A stretch of DNA of 64,000 nucleotides, taken from the NCBI GenBank assembly GCA_021737645.1, contig JAIPDO010000009.1:20984-84983 (forward strand), written 5' to 3'. The position numbers were made by a program, and so were the translations under genes. This document shows positions 29,838-38,558 of the stretch, one piece after another. The notes beneath the pieces were generated by a model, which did not search any database, was not told the origin of the DNA, and worked only from the letters and a program-made list of their open reading frames with translations. This stretch comes from Desulfarculaceae bacterium (lineage in GTDB: Bacteria; Desulfobacterota; Desulfarculia; Desulfarculales; Desulfarculaceae). Numbering within the stretch: the stretch's first letter is position 1; the number at the start of each line of letters is the position of its first letter.

Positions 29838-30914
29838 ATGACCAGCCCCGCGCAAGACGCCCACGAGGCACTGGCCCAACACATGGATCGCTCCCCCCTG
29901 GGCGCGCCCCAGGGGCCTGAGCTCATGGCTATTTTGCGCGAGCTGTTCACCCCGGAAGAAGCGGCGGTGGCCTCGGCCCTGCCCTTCAAGCCGGTGCGGG
30001 CCGCCGCTTTGGCCCAGAAGCTGGAGCGCCCGGCCGACCAGATCGCCGCGCTGCTGGAGTCTTTGGCCGCCAAGGGCCTGGCCTATCGCCGCGGCACCAA
30101 GGCCGGGGACTACTACAGCCTGCTGCCCATGGTGCCGGGCATGGCCGAAGCCCAGTTTTGGGCCATGGCCCCCGGCGAGGCCAAGCTGAAGATGGCCCGG
30201 CTGTTCGAGGACTACTACGAGCCTGGGGTGGGCAAGGCCTTTGCCGAGTCCCCCACGCCCTACTCCCGGGTCATCCCGGTGGGCCGGTCCATCGAAAACA
30301 GCCAGGAGATCCTGCCCTACGAGAAGGCGGAAGAGCTTATCCGCCAGCATGAGCACCTGGCCCTGATCGACTGCTACTGCCGCTCCCAGGCCAAGCTGTT
30401 GGGCCAGGGCTGCGACGCGCCCTTGGACGTTTGCATGATCTTCGGCTCCTTTGCCGAGTTCGCGATTGGCCAGGGCTGGGCCCAGCCCATGGACGAGGCG
30501 GGGATGATGGACGCCCTGGCTCGGGCCGAAGAGGCCGGGCTGGTGCATGTGGTGGACAACGTAGCGGAAAACGTGAACTTTTTGTGCAACTGCTGCGGGT
30601 GCTGTTGCATGTTCCTACAGACCATCACCCGCATGAACCACCTCGGGGCGGTGAGCCAGGCGGCTTATTTTGCCTCGGTGGACCCGGAGCTGTGCACCGC
30701 TTGCGGCGAGTGCGCCGACACCTGTCAGGTGGCGGCGGTGCGGGTGGATGACGACTGCGCCGATTTCGACCAAGAGATTTGTTTAGGCTGCGGCCAGTGC
30801 GCCACGGTCTGCCCCAGCGAGGCGATAAAAATGACCCGCCGCGAGGCCCGGCCGGTGCCGGCCCACCACGGCGAACTTCAGGCCGGATTGGCCGACGCCC
30901 GCGGGGTGAAATAG
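29838..30914 (+). CDS. wHTH-like + Cys-rich + 2x[4Fe-4S] ferredoxin-domain protein
   Basis: ELCTACGECADTCQVAAV and EICLGCGQCATVCPSEAIKM; upstream CNCCGCCC cluster; N-terminal helical region. Confidence 0.88.
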   Translation: MTSPAQDAHEALAQHMDRSPLGAPQGPELMAILRELFTPEEAAVASALPFKPVRAAALAQKLERPADQIAALLESLAAKGLAYRRGTKAGDYYSLLPMVPGMAEAQFWAMAPGEAKLKMARLFEDYYEPGVGKAFAESPTPYSRVIPVGRSIENSQEILPYEKAEELIRQHEHLALIDCYCRSQAKLLGQGCDAPLDVCMIFGSFAEFAIGQGWAQPMDEAGMMDALARAEEAGLVHVVDNVAENVNFLCNCCGCCCMFLQTITRMNHLGAVSQAAYFASVDPELCTACGECADTCQVAAVRVDDDCADFDQEICLGCGQCATVCPSEAIKMTRREARPVPAHHGELQAGLADARGVK

Positions 30915-31088
30915 TTTGTCGGGAGTTGGAGTTGACTTCCGCTCCCCAGTGCTTAGTTTAACCCTTAGACGCCTATGTCCCGAGCAAGATGCTCGGACGC
31001 GGCAAGCCTGAGCAGACTTTAGACCCGCGGCGCCGGTAGCCAGGAGCGCTGGACCATGCGGGTGCCTGTAAGGAAAAGGTAGATTATC

Positions 31089-32171
31089 ATGGCCGACCGT
31101 AGAAATTTCAAGGGACCAGACTTCAGCCTGGACACCCCCGTCACCTATTTTAAAGAGGTGGAGGGGCGTGATCTGCTGACTCCCGAGCGGGAGCTGCAAC
31201 TGGGCAAGACCATCCAAGACGGCCGCGACGAAATTCTTGGCAAAGCCCTTTCGATCATCAAAAGCGACAAGGACGCCTGCGACAACTGCGTGCGCATCGA
31301 GGCCTGGTTGGCCGACAGCCACAAGTCTCCCCTGTCGGTGGAAGACGTGATGGCCGAGACCTTCGAGCTGCTCAAGCGCGCCTCCGCCAAGCGCCGCCCC
31401 TCCAAGAAGCTCAGCAAGACCTTGGAGGACATCGAGAGCGCCCGCTTGCAGGTGGAAATCGCGGTGCAGGAGATGGTGGAAGCCAACCTGCGCCTGGCCG
31501 TGTCCATCGCTAAAAAATACACCTTCCGTGGCCTTAGCTTCGCCGACCTGATTCAGGAAGGCAACATCGGCCTGATGAAGGCGGTGAACCGCTACGACTA
31601 CAAGACCGGTTACCGCTTCAGCACCTTTGCCTCCTGGTGGATTCGCCAGACCATAAGCCGGGCCATTTACGACCAGGCCCGCACCATCCGCATCCCCATC
31701 CACCTCTTGGAGCTGCGCTCCAAGTACTTTAGGGTGTACTACGGCCTGCTCAAAGAGCTGGGACGCGAGCCGTTGCCCAAGGAAGTGGCCGAAAAGGTGG
31801 GCATCGACGAGAGCAAGGTCAAGGAGATCGTCAACCTTACCCTGGACTCCACCAGCCTGGAGACCCCGGTGGGCGAGGACGGCGACGAGCTGGGCGACTT
31901 CATCGAGAACAAGGAGGCCGAGTGCCCCTTTGAAAAGGTGGGCGAAGGTGAGATGATGGTCCACCTGGGCGAGGCCCTGGAGTCCCTGGACGCCCGTGAA
32001 AAACGCATCCTGCAGATGCGTTTCGGCCTGGGCGACGAAGACGAGCACACCCTGGAGCAGGTGGGCCAGGTCTTTGGCCTGTCGCGGGAACGGGTGCGCC
32101 AGATCGAAAAGAAGGCCCTGCAGCGTTTGCGTCATCCCCAATGGCGGGCGGTGCTGGAGGACCACGTCTAG
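31089..32171 (+). CDS. sigma-70 family RNA polymerase sigma factor (group 2, RpoS/RpoD-like)
   Basis: EANLRLAVSIAKKYTFRGLSFADLIQEGNIGLMKAVNRYDYKTGYRFSTFASWWIRQTISRAI; region 4 TLEQVGQVFGLSRERVRQIEKKALQRLRHP. Confidence 0.95.
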   Translation: MADRRNFKGPDFSLDTPVTYFKEVEGRDLLTPERELQLGKTIQDGRDEILGKALSIIKSDKDACDNCVRIEAWLADSHKSPLSVEDVMAETFELLKRASAKRRPSKKLSKTLEDIESARLQVEIAVQEMVEANLRLAVSIAKKYTFRGLSFADLIQEGNIGLMKAVNRYDYKTGYRFSTFASWWIRQTISRAIYDQARTIRIPIHLLELRSKYFRVYYGLLKELGREPLPKEVAEKVGIDESKVKEIVNLTLDSTSLETPVGEDGDELGDFIENKEAECPFEKVGEGEMMVHLGEALESLDAREKRILQMRFGLGDEDEHTLEQVGQVFGLSRERVRQIEKKALQRLRHPQWRAVLEDHV

Positions 32172-32196
32172 GCAGCGCGTCTACAACTGAACCACC

Positions 32197-32230
32197 AAGG
32201 CCCCGCCGGATTCCGGCGGGGCCTTTTTTG
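32197..32230 (+). terminator. intrinsic terminator after sigma factor
   Basis: AAGGCCCCGCCGG-att-CCGGCGGGGCCTTTTTT. Confidence 0.95.
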
Positions 32231-32263
32231 GCCTACACGCGGCCCCTTTGCCAAATAAGGGAG

Positions 32264-32308
32264 CTGTTGGGTTTCGGGCTCCGCCCTCTACGCCAACCTA
32301 CACCAACT
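32264..32308. repeat. type B repeat (diverged)
   Basis: TGTTGGGTTTCGGGCTCCGCCCTCTACGCCAACC. Confidence 0.65.
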
Positions 32309-32403
32309 CTCGATTTTGCCGGGGAAAAACGCCGTTAATCTCCTGCGGCATAGCCACGTGGTGCTGGGCAAGGTTAAAGGCAAGCAAACTCTCTATTGCG
32401 GGT

Positions 32404-32545
32404 TCGCCAGGTGTTCGTGGGCAAGGCGTCCGGCGAGCGAAAGGCTTAGCTATGGCAAAGCCTACAGCGAGCCTTGAGCGATGCCGGCAACACAGCCCAC
32501 GGGCGGCTGGCGAGGTCGCCGCAGCCGCGCGGCGAGGCCGCCTTA
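32404..32545. repeat. type C structured intergenic repeat
   Basis: CGCCAGGTGTTCGTGGGCAAGGCGTCCGGCGAGCG...TTGAGCGATGCCGGCAACACAGCCCACGGGCGGCTGGCG; outer CGCCAG..CGTGGGC pairs with GCCCACG..CTGGCG. A partial copy starts near 32354. Confidence 0.8.
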
Positions 32546-33034
32546 ATAACTACAGGTCAGCACCACCTGGGCCAGCTCCGGGAAGGGATCGTCCTGGGCC
32601 CACATGAACAGGCTGAAGGTGGTGTCGCCGAAGAAAGAGGTGCCCAGGGTCAACTCCAGGGGTTCCCCGTTTTTCTTGTCCTTGAAATCCACATTGCTGC
32701 CCTCGCTGGTGCTCACCTTGCCGCTGTAGGTGTTGTCCGGGTTCTTCACCCTGGCCACGCACTTTAAGGTGTAGCCCATGCAGTATTGGTCCACCGAATT
32801 CCGGCCCTGGCCCTTTTTCATGGGCAGGGTGAAATGCACCGTCTTGGACGAACCCAAGGGTTTGCTGGGCGGGGCGGTCTCGCTGCGGCCGGCCGCCTGG
32901 TGCTTGGCTTTTATGTCCGCGGCCATTTCTTTCATGGCCTGGTGCATGCCCTTGGCCTGGGCCGGCATCGCCGCCGCCAGGCACAGAATAATCAGGGCCA
33001 GGGTCAGGGTCTTCCAAATAAGCTTTTTTATCAT
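32543..33034 (-). CDS. hypothetical secreted protein
   Basis: Signal MIKKLIWKTLTLALIILCLAAAMPAQA. Confidence 0.75.
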   Translation of the reverse strand: MIKKLIWKTLTLALIILCLAAAMPAQAKGMHQAMKEMAADIKAKHQAAGRSETAPPSKPLGSSKTVHFTLPMKKGQGRNSVDQYCMGYTLKCVARVKNPDNTYSGKVSTSEGSNVDFKDKKNGEPLELTLGTSFFGDTTFSLFMWAQDDPFPELAQVVLTCSY

Positions 33035-33219
33035 CGCTGGGTTCCCCTCGTTAGGGTTTGCCCTGGTGGCTCGGCGGCAGGGCTCACAAGCTATGCTGAC
33101 AAATCCCGCGCCGTTTTACAACGCCTATGCGCATGGCGGTCCACCGGCCTGAATGCTTTACTAAGCCCCCGTGGTTCAGTATGCTTGAGCCCACTGATCC
33201 AGCAAGCGGGGGACGGGGC

Positions 33220-35547
33220 ATGAGTCTGCGCAAAGTGAACAACATCCTGGAGTTGGTGGGCGGCACTCCCCTGGTGCGCATCAACCGGCTCAACCAAAAC
33301 CCCGGAGTCACGGTTTACGCCAAGCTGGAGTTCATGAACCCCGGCGGCTCGGTGAAGGACCGCCCGGCGCTCAACATGATCGAGCAGGCCGAAAAGCGCG
33401 GCGAGTTGACCGAGGGCAAGATTCTGCTGGAGGCCACCAGCGGCAACACCGGCATCGGCCTGGCCATGGCCTGCGCGGTCAAGGGCTACAAGATGCTCTT
33501 CACCATGTCCGAGTCCGCCTCCCAGGAGCGCCGCAAGATCCTTCGGGCCTACGGGGCGGACATCCTGCTCACCCCGGCCCACATGTCCACCGACGGGGCC
33601 ATCGAGGAGGCCTACCGCCTGGCCAGGGAAGAGCCGGAGCGCTACTTTTTGGTGGACCAGTTCAACAACGAGGACAACTGGATGGCCCACGCCCTGGAGG
33701 GCTCCACGGCCGACGAGATATACCAGGCCACCGAGGGCAAGGTGAATCTGGTGGTGGCCACCCTGGGCACCTCGGGCACGGTCATGGGCCTCACGCGGCG
33801 CCTGCACCAGCTGGACCCCAAGGTCAAGGTGGTGGCGGTGGAGCCCTATCAGGGGCACAAGATCCAGGGGCTCAAGAACATGAAGGAGTCTTACGCGCCG
33901 GGCATCTTCAGCCCCGGCGAGGTGGACATCCTGGCCAACGTGGACGATGACAGCGCCTACGAGATCGCCCGCCGCTTGGCCCGGGAAGAGGGCATCTTCG
34001 TGGGCATGAGCGCCGGGGCGGCCATGAAGGTGGCCCTGGACCACGCGGCCACCCTGCCCGAGGGCTCGGTGGTGGTGGCGCTCATGGCCGACGGCGGCGA
34101 GCGCTATCTGTCCACCCCCCTGTTCAGCAGCGAAAAGGTGCCCATCCCGCTGAGGTTCTACAACACCCTCAGCCGCCAGGTGGAAGACTTGAACCCGGTG
34201 CGCCCCGGCCAGGTGGGCATCTACGCCTGCGGCCCCTCCCTGGACGGCCCGCCGGACCTGGGCCTGTGCCGCCGCATGGTCTTCGCCGACCTGGTGCGCC
34301 GCTATCTGGAGTTCCGAGGCTTCGAGGTCAAGCTGATCATCAACATCGCCGACGTGGACGACCGCACCGTCAATCAGTGCCTGGCCGAGGGGGCCGATTG
34401 GAAGCAGTTCACCGCACGCTGGGAAAAAGTTTTCTTCGAGGACATGGCCACCCTGAACATCCTGCCCGCCCTGGACTACCCCAAGGCCAGCGAACACATC
34501 AACCAGATGGTGGACGCGGCCAGAGAGCTGTTGGCCAAGGACATGGCCTACGCCAAGCTAAGGAGCGTGTACTTCAACATCAGCCATTTCCCGGACTACG
34601 GCAAGCTCTCGGGCGTGGACCTGAACGCCACCCAAAGCGACAAGCACACCGACTACGACTATTACGAGAAGGAGAACCCCAGGGACTTCACCATCTTCAA
34701 ACGGGCCACCCTGGCCGACCTGAAGGCGGGCATCTACTGGTCCACCCCATGGGGCAACGTGCGCCCCGGCTGGCACGTGGAATGCGCCACCATGTCCACC
34801 GAGCACCTGGGCCAGCCTTTCGACCTGCACCTGGCCTCCACCGACCTCATCTTCCCCCACGGGGAAAACGAGATCGCTGTGGCCCAGTGCCTCACCGGCA
34901 AACCCCTGGCCAACATGTGGCTGCACTCGGACGTGGTGATGGTGGACGGCAAAAAGGCCAGCCGGGTGGCGGGCAACGACGTGACCCTCAGGGAAATCCT
35001 GGAACAGGGTTACTCCCCGGCCACGGTGCGCTACTGGCTCTTGGGCCAGCACTACCGCCGGCCCATCAACTACGACCGGGAGCAACTGGACCAGGCCGCC
35101 AAAACCGTGGAGCGGCTAAACGACTTCGTGGAGCGCCTGCGCTTCATGAACCCCGGCGAGCCATCCCCGGATCTGGACCAGATTCTCTACGAGGCCAAGA
35201 GCGGCATCCAGGAGGCCATGGACAACGACCTGAACGTGCCCAAGGCCATGGGCCAGCTCTTCGCAATGGTGCGCCGCATCAACCGGTTGATGAACCAGGG
35301 GCTCATGGACGCCGCCCAGGTTGAGCAGGTGCTGGCCTTTGTGGAGCGCACCAACCGGGTGCTGGGGGTGATCGACCTGGAGCCCGGCGAACGCGACGCG
35401 GACATCGAGGCCCTGGTGCACAAGCGCGACGCCGCCCGCGCCGGGGGAGACTTCGCCCTGGCCGACCGGCTGCGCGACGAGCTGGCCGCCAGGGGCATCC
35501 AGCTTGTCGATACTCCGGCGGGCACCCGCTGGAACAAAATTAATTAG
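33220..35547 (+). CDS. fusion protein: PLP-dependent cysteine synthase (CysK/CysM-like) + cysteinyl-tRNA synthetase-like domain
   Basis: N-half: VGGTPLVRINRLN, NPGGSVKDRPALNMI, TSGNTGIGLA, GMSAGAAM. C-half: LRFYNTLSRQVEDLNPVRPGQVGIYACGPS..., NIADVDDR, FPDYGKLSG, RPGWHVECATMSTEHLGQPFDLH, DLIFPHGENEIA. One uninterrupted frame. Confidence 0.95.
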   Translation: MSLRKVNNILELVGGTPLVRINRLNQNPGVTVYAKLEFMNPGGSVKDRPALNMIEQAEKRGELTEGKILLEATSGNTGIGLAMACAVKGYKMLFTMSESASQERRKILRAYGADILLTPAHMSTDGAIEEAYRLAREEPERYFLVDQFNNEDNWMAHALEGSTADEIYQATEGKVNLVVATLGTSGTVMGLTRRLHQLDPKVKVVAVEPYQGHKIQGLKNMKESYAPGIFSPGEVDILANVDDDSAYEIARRLAREEGIFVGMSAGAAMKVALDHAATLPEGSVVVALMADGGERYLSTPLFSSEKVPIPLRFYNTLSRQVEDLNPVRPGQVGIYACGPSLDGPPDLGLCRRMVFADLVRRYLEFRGFEVKLIINIADVDDRTVNQCLAEGADWKQFTARWEKVFFEDMATLNILPALDYPKASEHINQMVDAARELLAKDMAYAKLRSVYFNISHFPDYGKLSGVDLNATQSDKHTDYDYYEKENPRDFTIFKRATLADLKAGIYWSTPWGNVRPGWHVECATMSTEHLGQPFDLHLASTDLIFPHGENEIAVAQCLTGKPLANMWLHSDVVMVDGKKASRVAGNDVTLREILEQGYSPATVRYWLLGQHYRRPINYDREQLDQAAKTVERLNDFVERLRFMNPGEPSPDLDQILYEAKSGIQEAMDNDLNVPKAMGQLFAMVRRINRLMNQGLMDAAQVEQVLAFVERTNRVLGVIDLEPGERDADIEALVHKRDAARAGGDFALADRLRDELAARGIQLVDTPAGTRWNKIN

Positions 35548-35597
35548 CCCGGCTTCCTGCTGCTGCCTGCAAAATTAGCTTCGCTTTTCGACTGCAT

Positions 35598-35640
35598 CGT
35601 GTAGGCCAGGCAGAGGGCGCAGACCGAAGCCTGACAATTC
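35598..35640. repeat. type B repeat (diverged)
   Basis: CGTGTAGGCCAGGCAGAGGGCGCAGACCGAAGCCTGACAATT, similar to 53881 copy. Confidence 0.55.
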
Positions 35641-35714
35641 CTTTGCCCACGCCGCCCGGCGGGTGCACTATATATATCCGTAACCCTGCCCCCTTAAGCC
35701 GACCAGGAGAAGCA

Positions 35715-36107
35715 ATGGCAATAAAGCGCGACAAGCATGCCTGGCTGCGGGCCGTGGAAGGCCTGCCCGCCTATCCCGTGGTGCTCATGCCGCTCGGCGA
35801 AGGCGGCTGGGAGGCGGTGTTCCCCAACCTGGCCCGGCTCAGTGCCTGGGGCCCGGACAAGGACACCTGCCGGGCCAACGCCGCCGAGGCGCTCACCTTC
35901 GAGCTGGGCCAGTTCATCGTGTCCGGCGACGCACCTCCCAGGCCCTCGGACCCCGAGCGGCTCATCGCGGACGATGAAGAGCCGCCCGGCACCGAACTGG
36001 TGATGCTTGAGCCACTGCGCTCGGTGCTCAAAAAACGCCTGGGCCTCACCAAGCGCGAAAAGGGCGGTGCCATGGCCGCCACCCTGGGAAGATTGGGTCG
36101 TAACTAG
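35715..36107 (+). CDS. HicB-like domain protein (type II antitoxin-like), no adjacent HicA
   Basis: YPVVLMPLGEGGWEAVFPNLARLSAWGPDKDTCRANAAEALTFELGQFIVSGDAPPRPSD resembles HicB pattern. Confidence 0.65.
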   Translation: MAIKRDKHAWLRAVEGLPAYPVVLMPLGEGGWEAVFPNLARLSAWGPDKDTCRANAAEALTFELGQFIVSGDAPPRPSDPERLIADDEEPPGTELVMLEPLRSVLKKRLGLTKREKGGAMAATLGRLGRN

Positions 36108-36153
36108 AAACAGGCCTGCGCCGTTAAACGTCGAATCATCAGGAGGGTAAAGC

Positions 36154-36543
36154 ATGAAGTCCATCAAGTTAATCGCCGTGGCGCTGTTGCTGGGCTGTTC
36201 CTTGTTTATGGCCGCCCAGGCCCAGGCCTACGCCATCTACAACGATACGGATAAAGAGGTCTGTATAAACAAGTGGTACAACATCCTCAATTGTCACGTC
36301 ACCGTGGGCGCGCACAGCAAATACAACGGTGAGCACGGCGCGGGCCTGGATCATGTTTATGCCTCGTGGAGCGGAAGCAACCAAATGTGCCACACTACCA
36401 ACAAGTTCAACATCCCCAAGGGCGGCTATATCAAAATCCATGATTCCGAGGTCAAGATCTACGACCACCACGACCACCACAAGAAATCCATGCCCGTTGA
36501 AGAAGTGCCTTGTCCCAGATTGATGGGCCCCAAAAAGGACTAG
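36154..36543 (+). CDS. small secreted protein with His-rich segment
   Basis: Signal MKSIKLIAVALLLGCSLFMAAQAQA; C-terminal YDHHDHHKK; good RBS AGGAGGG. Confidence 0.7.
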   Translation: MKSIKLIAVALLLGCSLFMAAQAQAYAIYNDTDKEVCINKWYNILNCHVTVGAHSKYNGEHGAGLDHVYASWSGSNQMCHTTNKFNIPKGGYIKIHDSEVKIYDHHDHHKKSMPVEEVPCPRLMGPKKD

Positions 36544-36630
36544 CCGCCCTCAAATACGCCAGGTTTTATAGGATGTTTCATGGTGGTCTGGTTTTGCCGT
36601 TTATTCATGCGGCAATTTGGCTGCAATGAA

Positions 36631-36670
36631 TTGTCGGGTTTCGCTTCGCTCTACCCAACCTACGCCAATC
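36631..36670. repeat. type B palindromic repeat
   Basis: TTGTCGGGTTTCGCTTCGCTCTACCCAACCTACGCC. Confidence 0.75.
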
Positions 36671-36711
36671 TATATTTGTGATGAAACAAACGCCTGAATT
36701 TAATCGCGGCA

Positions 36712-36830
36712 CAGACACGTGGTGCTAGGCTAGGCGGCGGCAAGCGCAGACCGCAGGCGTATTGCTGATACGCCGAGGTCTAAGCGATGCCGCCAACGCA
36801 GCATAGCGCCACGTGGCGAAGCTGGGCGGC
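36712..36830. repeat. type C structured intergenic repeat, first of tandem pair
   Basis: CACGTGGTGCTA...GACCGCAGGCGTATTGCTGATACGCCGAGGTCTAAGCGATGCCGCCAACGCAGCATAGCGCCACGTGG; outer CACGTGG/CCACGTG pairing. Confidence 0.8.
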
Positions 36831-36835
36831 ACAGT

Positions 36836-36955
36836 CAGGTGTTCGTGGGCAAGGCGTCCGGCGAGCGAAAGGCGCAGCTGTAGCCAGGCCTACAGCGAGC
36901 CTTGAGCGATGCCGGCAACACCGCCCACGGGCAGCTGATGAAGCCGCCCGCCGCC
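36836..36955. repeat. type C structured intergenic repeat, second of tandem pair
   Basis: AGGTGTTCGTGGGCAAGGCGTCCGGCGAGCGAAAGG...TTGAGCGATGCCGGCAACACCGCCCACGGGCAGCTGATGAAGCCGCC, near-identical blocks to 32404 copy. Confidence 0.8.
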
Positions 36956-36957
36956 GC

Positions 36958-37686
36958 CTACCACTTGCGTCCCTTAGGACCACTCCACTTCCGCAAAAGT
37001 AAATACATGGCGCCCGCCCCGCCGTCGATTGGCCGGGCAGTGCAAAAAGCCAGCACCTTGCGGGCGAAGCGCTTGTGCTCCAGCCAGGCGGCCAGCCCCT
37101 GCTTGAGTACCGGCACCCCGCCGGGCGAGCCCTTGCCCCGGCCGTGCACCAACAGCACATGCCGGAAGCCCCGAGCCACCGCGCTGTCCACGAAGTCGGC
37201 CACCTCGCCCTGGGCGTCGCTGAGGCCCAGGCCGTGCAGGTCCAGATGGTCCTGGATGGGGAAGGCCCCCTGGGCCAGGCGCTCCATCAGCTCCGGCCCC
37301 ACCCCGGTGGCTTGGCCGCTGACGTACTCGTCACTCATGCGCAGATCGAAATCGCCGCTGCCGCTGATCAGCTCGGCCAGGTGGGCCATGACCTCCAGCT
37401 CCTCGTCCACCGCCTGGCCCAGGTTGGCCGGGTTGGGGGGCGGGGCCTTGGGAACGGGGCGCTGGTCGCCGGGCAGTTGGTCCACCCCGGACATGGCCAT
37501 GGAGAACAGGGCCTGTTCGTCCTCGGGGGCGTCCTCCTTCTTCTTGGGCGTTGGAGGCTCGGCGGGCGCGGCCTGAGGCTTGGCGGTCTTCTTCAGCTCC
37601 TTGCCAAGGGCGGCAAAGGGGGAATTGAAGGCCTGCTCCTTGGGCGGGGCAGGGGAGGCGGTTTTTTTCTTTTTCTTTTTGGCCAT
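36958..37686 (-). CDS. Smr-domain protein
   Basis: HLDLHGLGLSDAQGEVADFVDSAVARGFRHVLLVHGRGKGSPGGVPVLKQGLAAWL; Lys-rich N-term MAKKKKKK. Confidence 0.92.
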   Translation of the reverse strand: MAKKKKKKTASPAPPKEQAFNSPFAALGKELKKTAKPQAAPAEPPTPKKKEDAPEDEQALFSMAMSGVDQLPGDQRPVPKAPPPNPANLGQAVDEELEVMAHLAELISGSGDFDLRMSDEYVSGQATGVGPELMERLAQGAFPIQDHLDLHGLGLSDAQGEVADFVDSAVARGFRHVLLVHGRGKGSPGGVPVLKQGLAAWLEHKRFARKVLAFCTARPIDGGAGAMYLLLRKWSGPKGRKW

Positions 37687-37791
37687 GGTCCAACTATAGC
37701 CCTTGGCCGGGGAGCGCGCCAAATCCTCGACATCGCCCCGCTCCTCGGCTACATTGAAAGCCAGCCAACAACCACCAGCGAGGAGCGAGAC

Positions 37792-38418
37792 ATGGCCCGG
37801 GTGGACGATTATCAAAAAAGCTTTGACCTGGCCGCCGAAGAGCTGGCCCAGCGCGACTGGGCCGAGGTTGCCCGGCAGGCCGGAGCCACGGCGGCGGACG
37901 ACGCCAGCTATCTGGAAATGAACTATCTGGGCCGCCCGGTGCGGGTAAGCGCCCCGCCCATTACCGTGGCGGCCCTTGACGACGGACCAGAGATCCCCCT
38001 GGCCGAGCAGGCCCTGATCCTGCACTACCTGGTCAACGCCGACGGCACCGAGCCCACCGGCGAGTGGATCACCTACCGCGAGGTGGAGGCGGGCGAGTTC
38101 TACTGGTCGGCCTTTGTGAAAAGGGCCAAGGCCCCCTTGGTGGGCTTTTTCGGCGAGCGCCCCGAGCTACTCACCGAGCTGGCCCCCCTGGTGGGCGGCG
38201 AGGGGCCGGGCGTTACCGGCGACGCCTCGGTGATCGTGCGGGCCTTCCCCATGGTGCCCATCCAGTTGGTGCTGTGGGCCGGGGACGACGAGTTCCCGCC
38301 GGACGGCAACCTGCTCTTTGACCGCACCATCGGCCGCTATCTGTCCACCGAGGACATCGCCCTCACCGCGGGCATGCCCATCTATAAGATGATGGCCCTG
38401 TCCCACCAAAGAGGCTAA
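37792..38418 (+). CDS. DUF3786 family protein
   Basis: DYQKSFDLAAEELA...YLGRPVRVSAPP...PLAEQALILHYLVNADGTEPTGEWITYREVEAGEFYWSAF...LLFDRTIGRYLSTEDIA. Confidence 0.8.
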   Translation: MARVDDYQKSFDLAAEELAQRDWAEVARQAGATAADDASYLEMNYLGRPVRVSAPPITVAALDDGPEIPLAEQALILHYLVNADGTEPTGEWITYREVEAGEFYWSAFVKRAKAPLVGFFGERPELLTELAPLVGGEGPGVTGDASVIVRAFPMVPIQLVLWAGDDEFPPDGNLLFDRTIGRYLSTEDIALTAGMPIYKMMALSHQRG

Positions 38419-38420
38419 CC

Positions 38421-38525
38421 TCGGTTCCGGCGCGCAAAAGGCAACGCTGCCATGCGTAGTCTACCTACGCCGAGGACCGAGTGACGCCGACAACGCAGCC
38501 ATGCGGAGTTTGGCGCAGCCGAAAA
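38421..38525. repeat. type C structured intergenic repeat (diverged)
   Basis: GGCAACGCTGCCATGCGTAGTCTACCTACGCCGAGGACCGAGTGACGCCGACAACGCAGCCATGCGGAGTTTGGCGCAGCC. Confidence 0.55.
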
Positions 38526-38558
38526 AAGGAGGGCCCCCCGGAATTAACCGGGGAGCCC
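38523..38558 (-). terminator. strong intrinsic terminator on minus strand with no annotated minus gene upstream
   Basis: Reverse complement: GGGCTCCCCGG-ttaatt-CCGGGGGGCCCtccTTTTTT. Confidence 0.6.

Noticed and set aside
30783-32165. 460 aa minus-strand ORF
   Set aside because: Antisense of the sigma factor and ferredoxin genes; composition is not protein-like.
33091-34497. 468 aa minus-strand ORF
   Set aside because: Antisense to the cysteine synthase domain; no recognisable motifs.
35715-36543. HicAB toxin-antitoxin module
   Set aside because: Only a HicB-like protein is present; the neighbouring ORF is a secreted protein with a signal peptide, not HicA.
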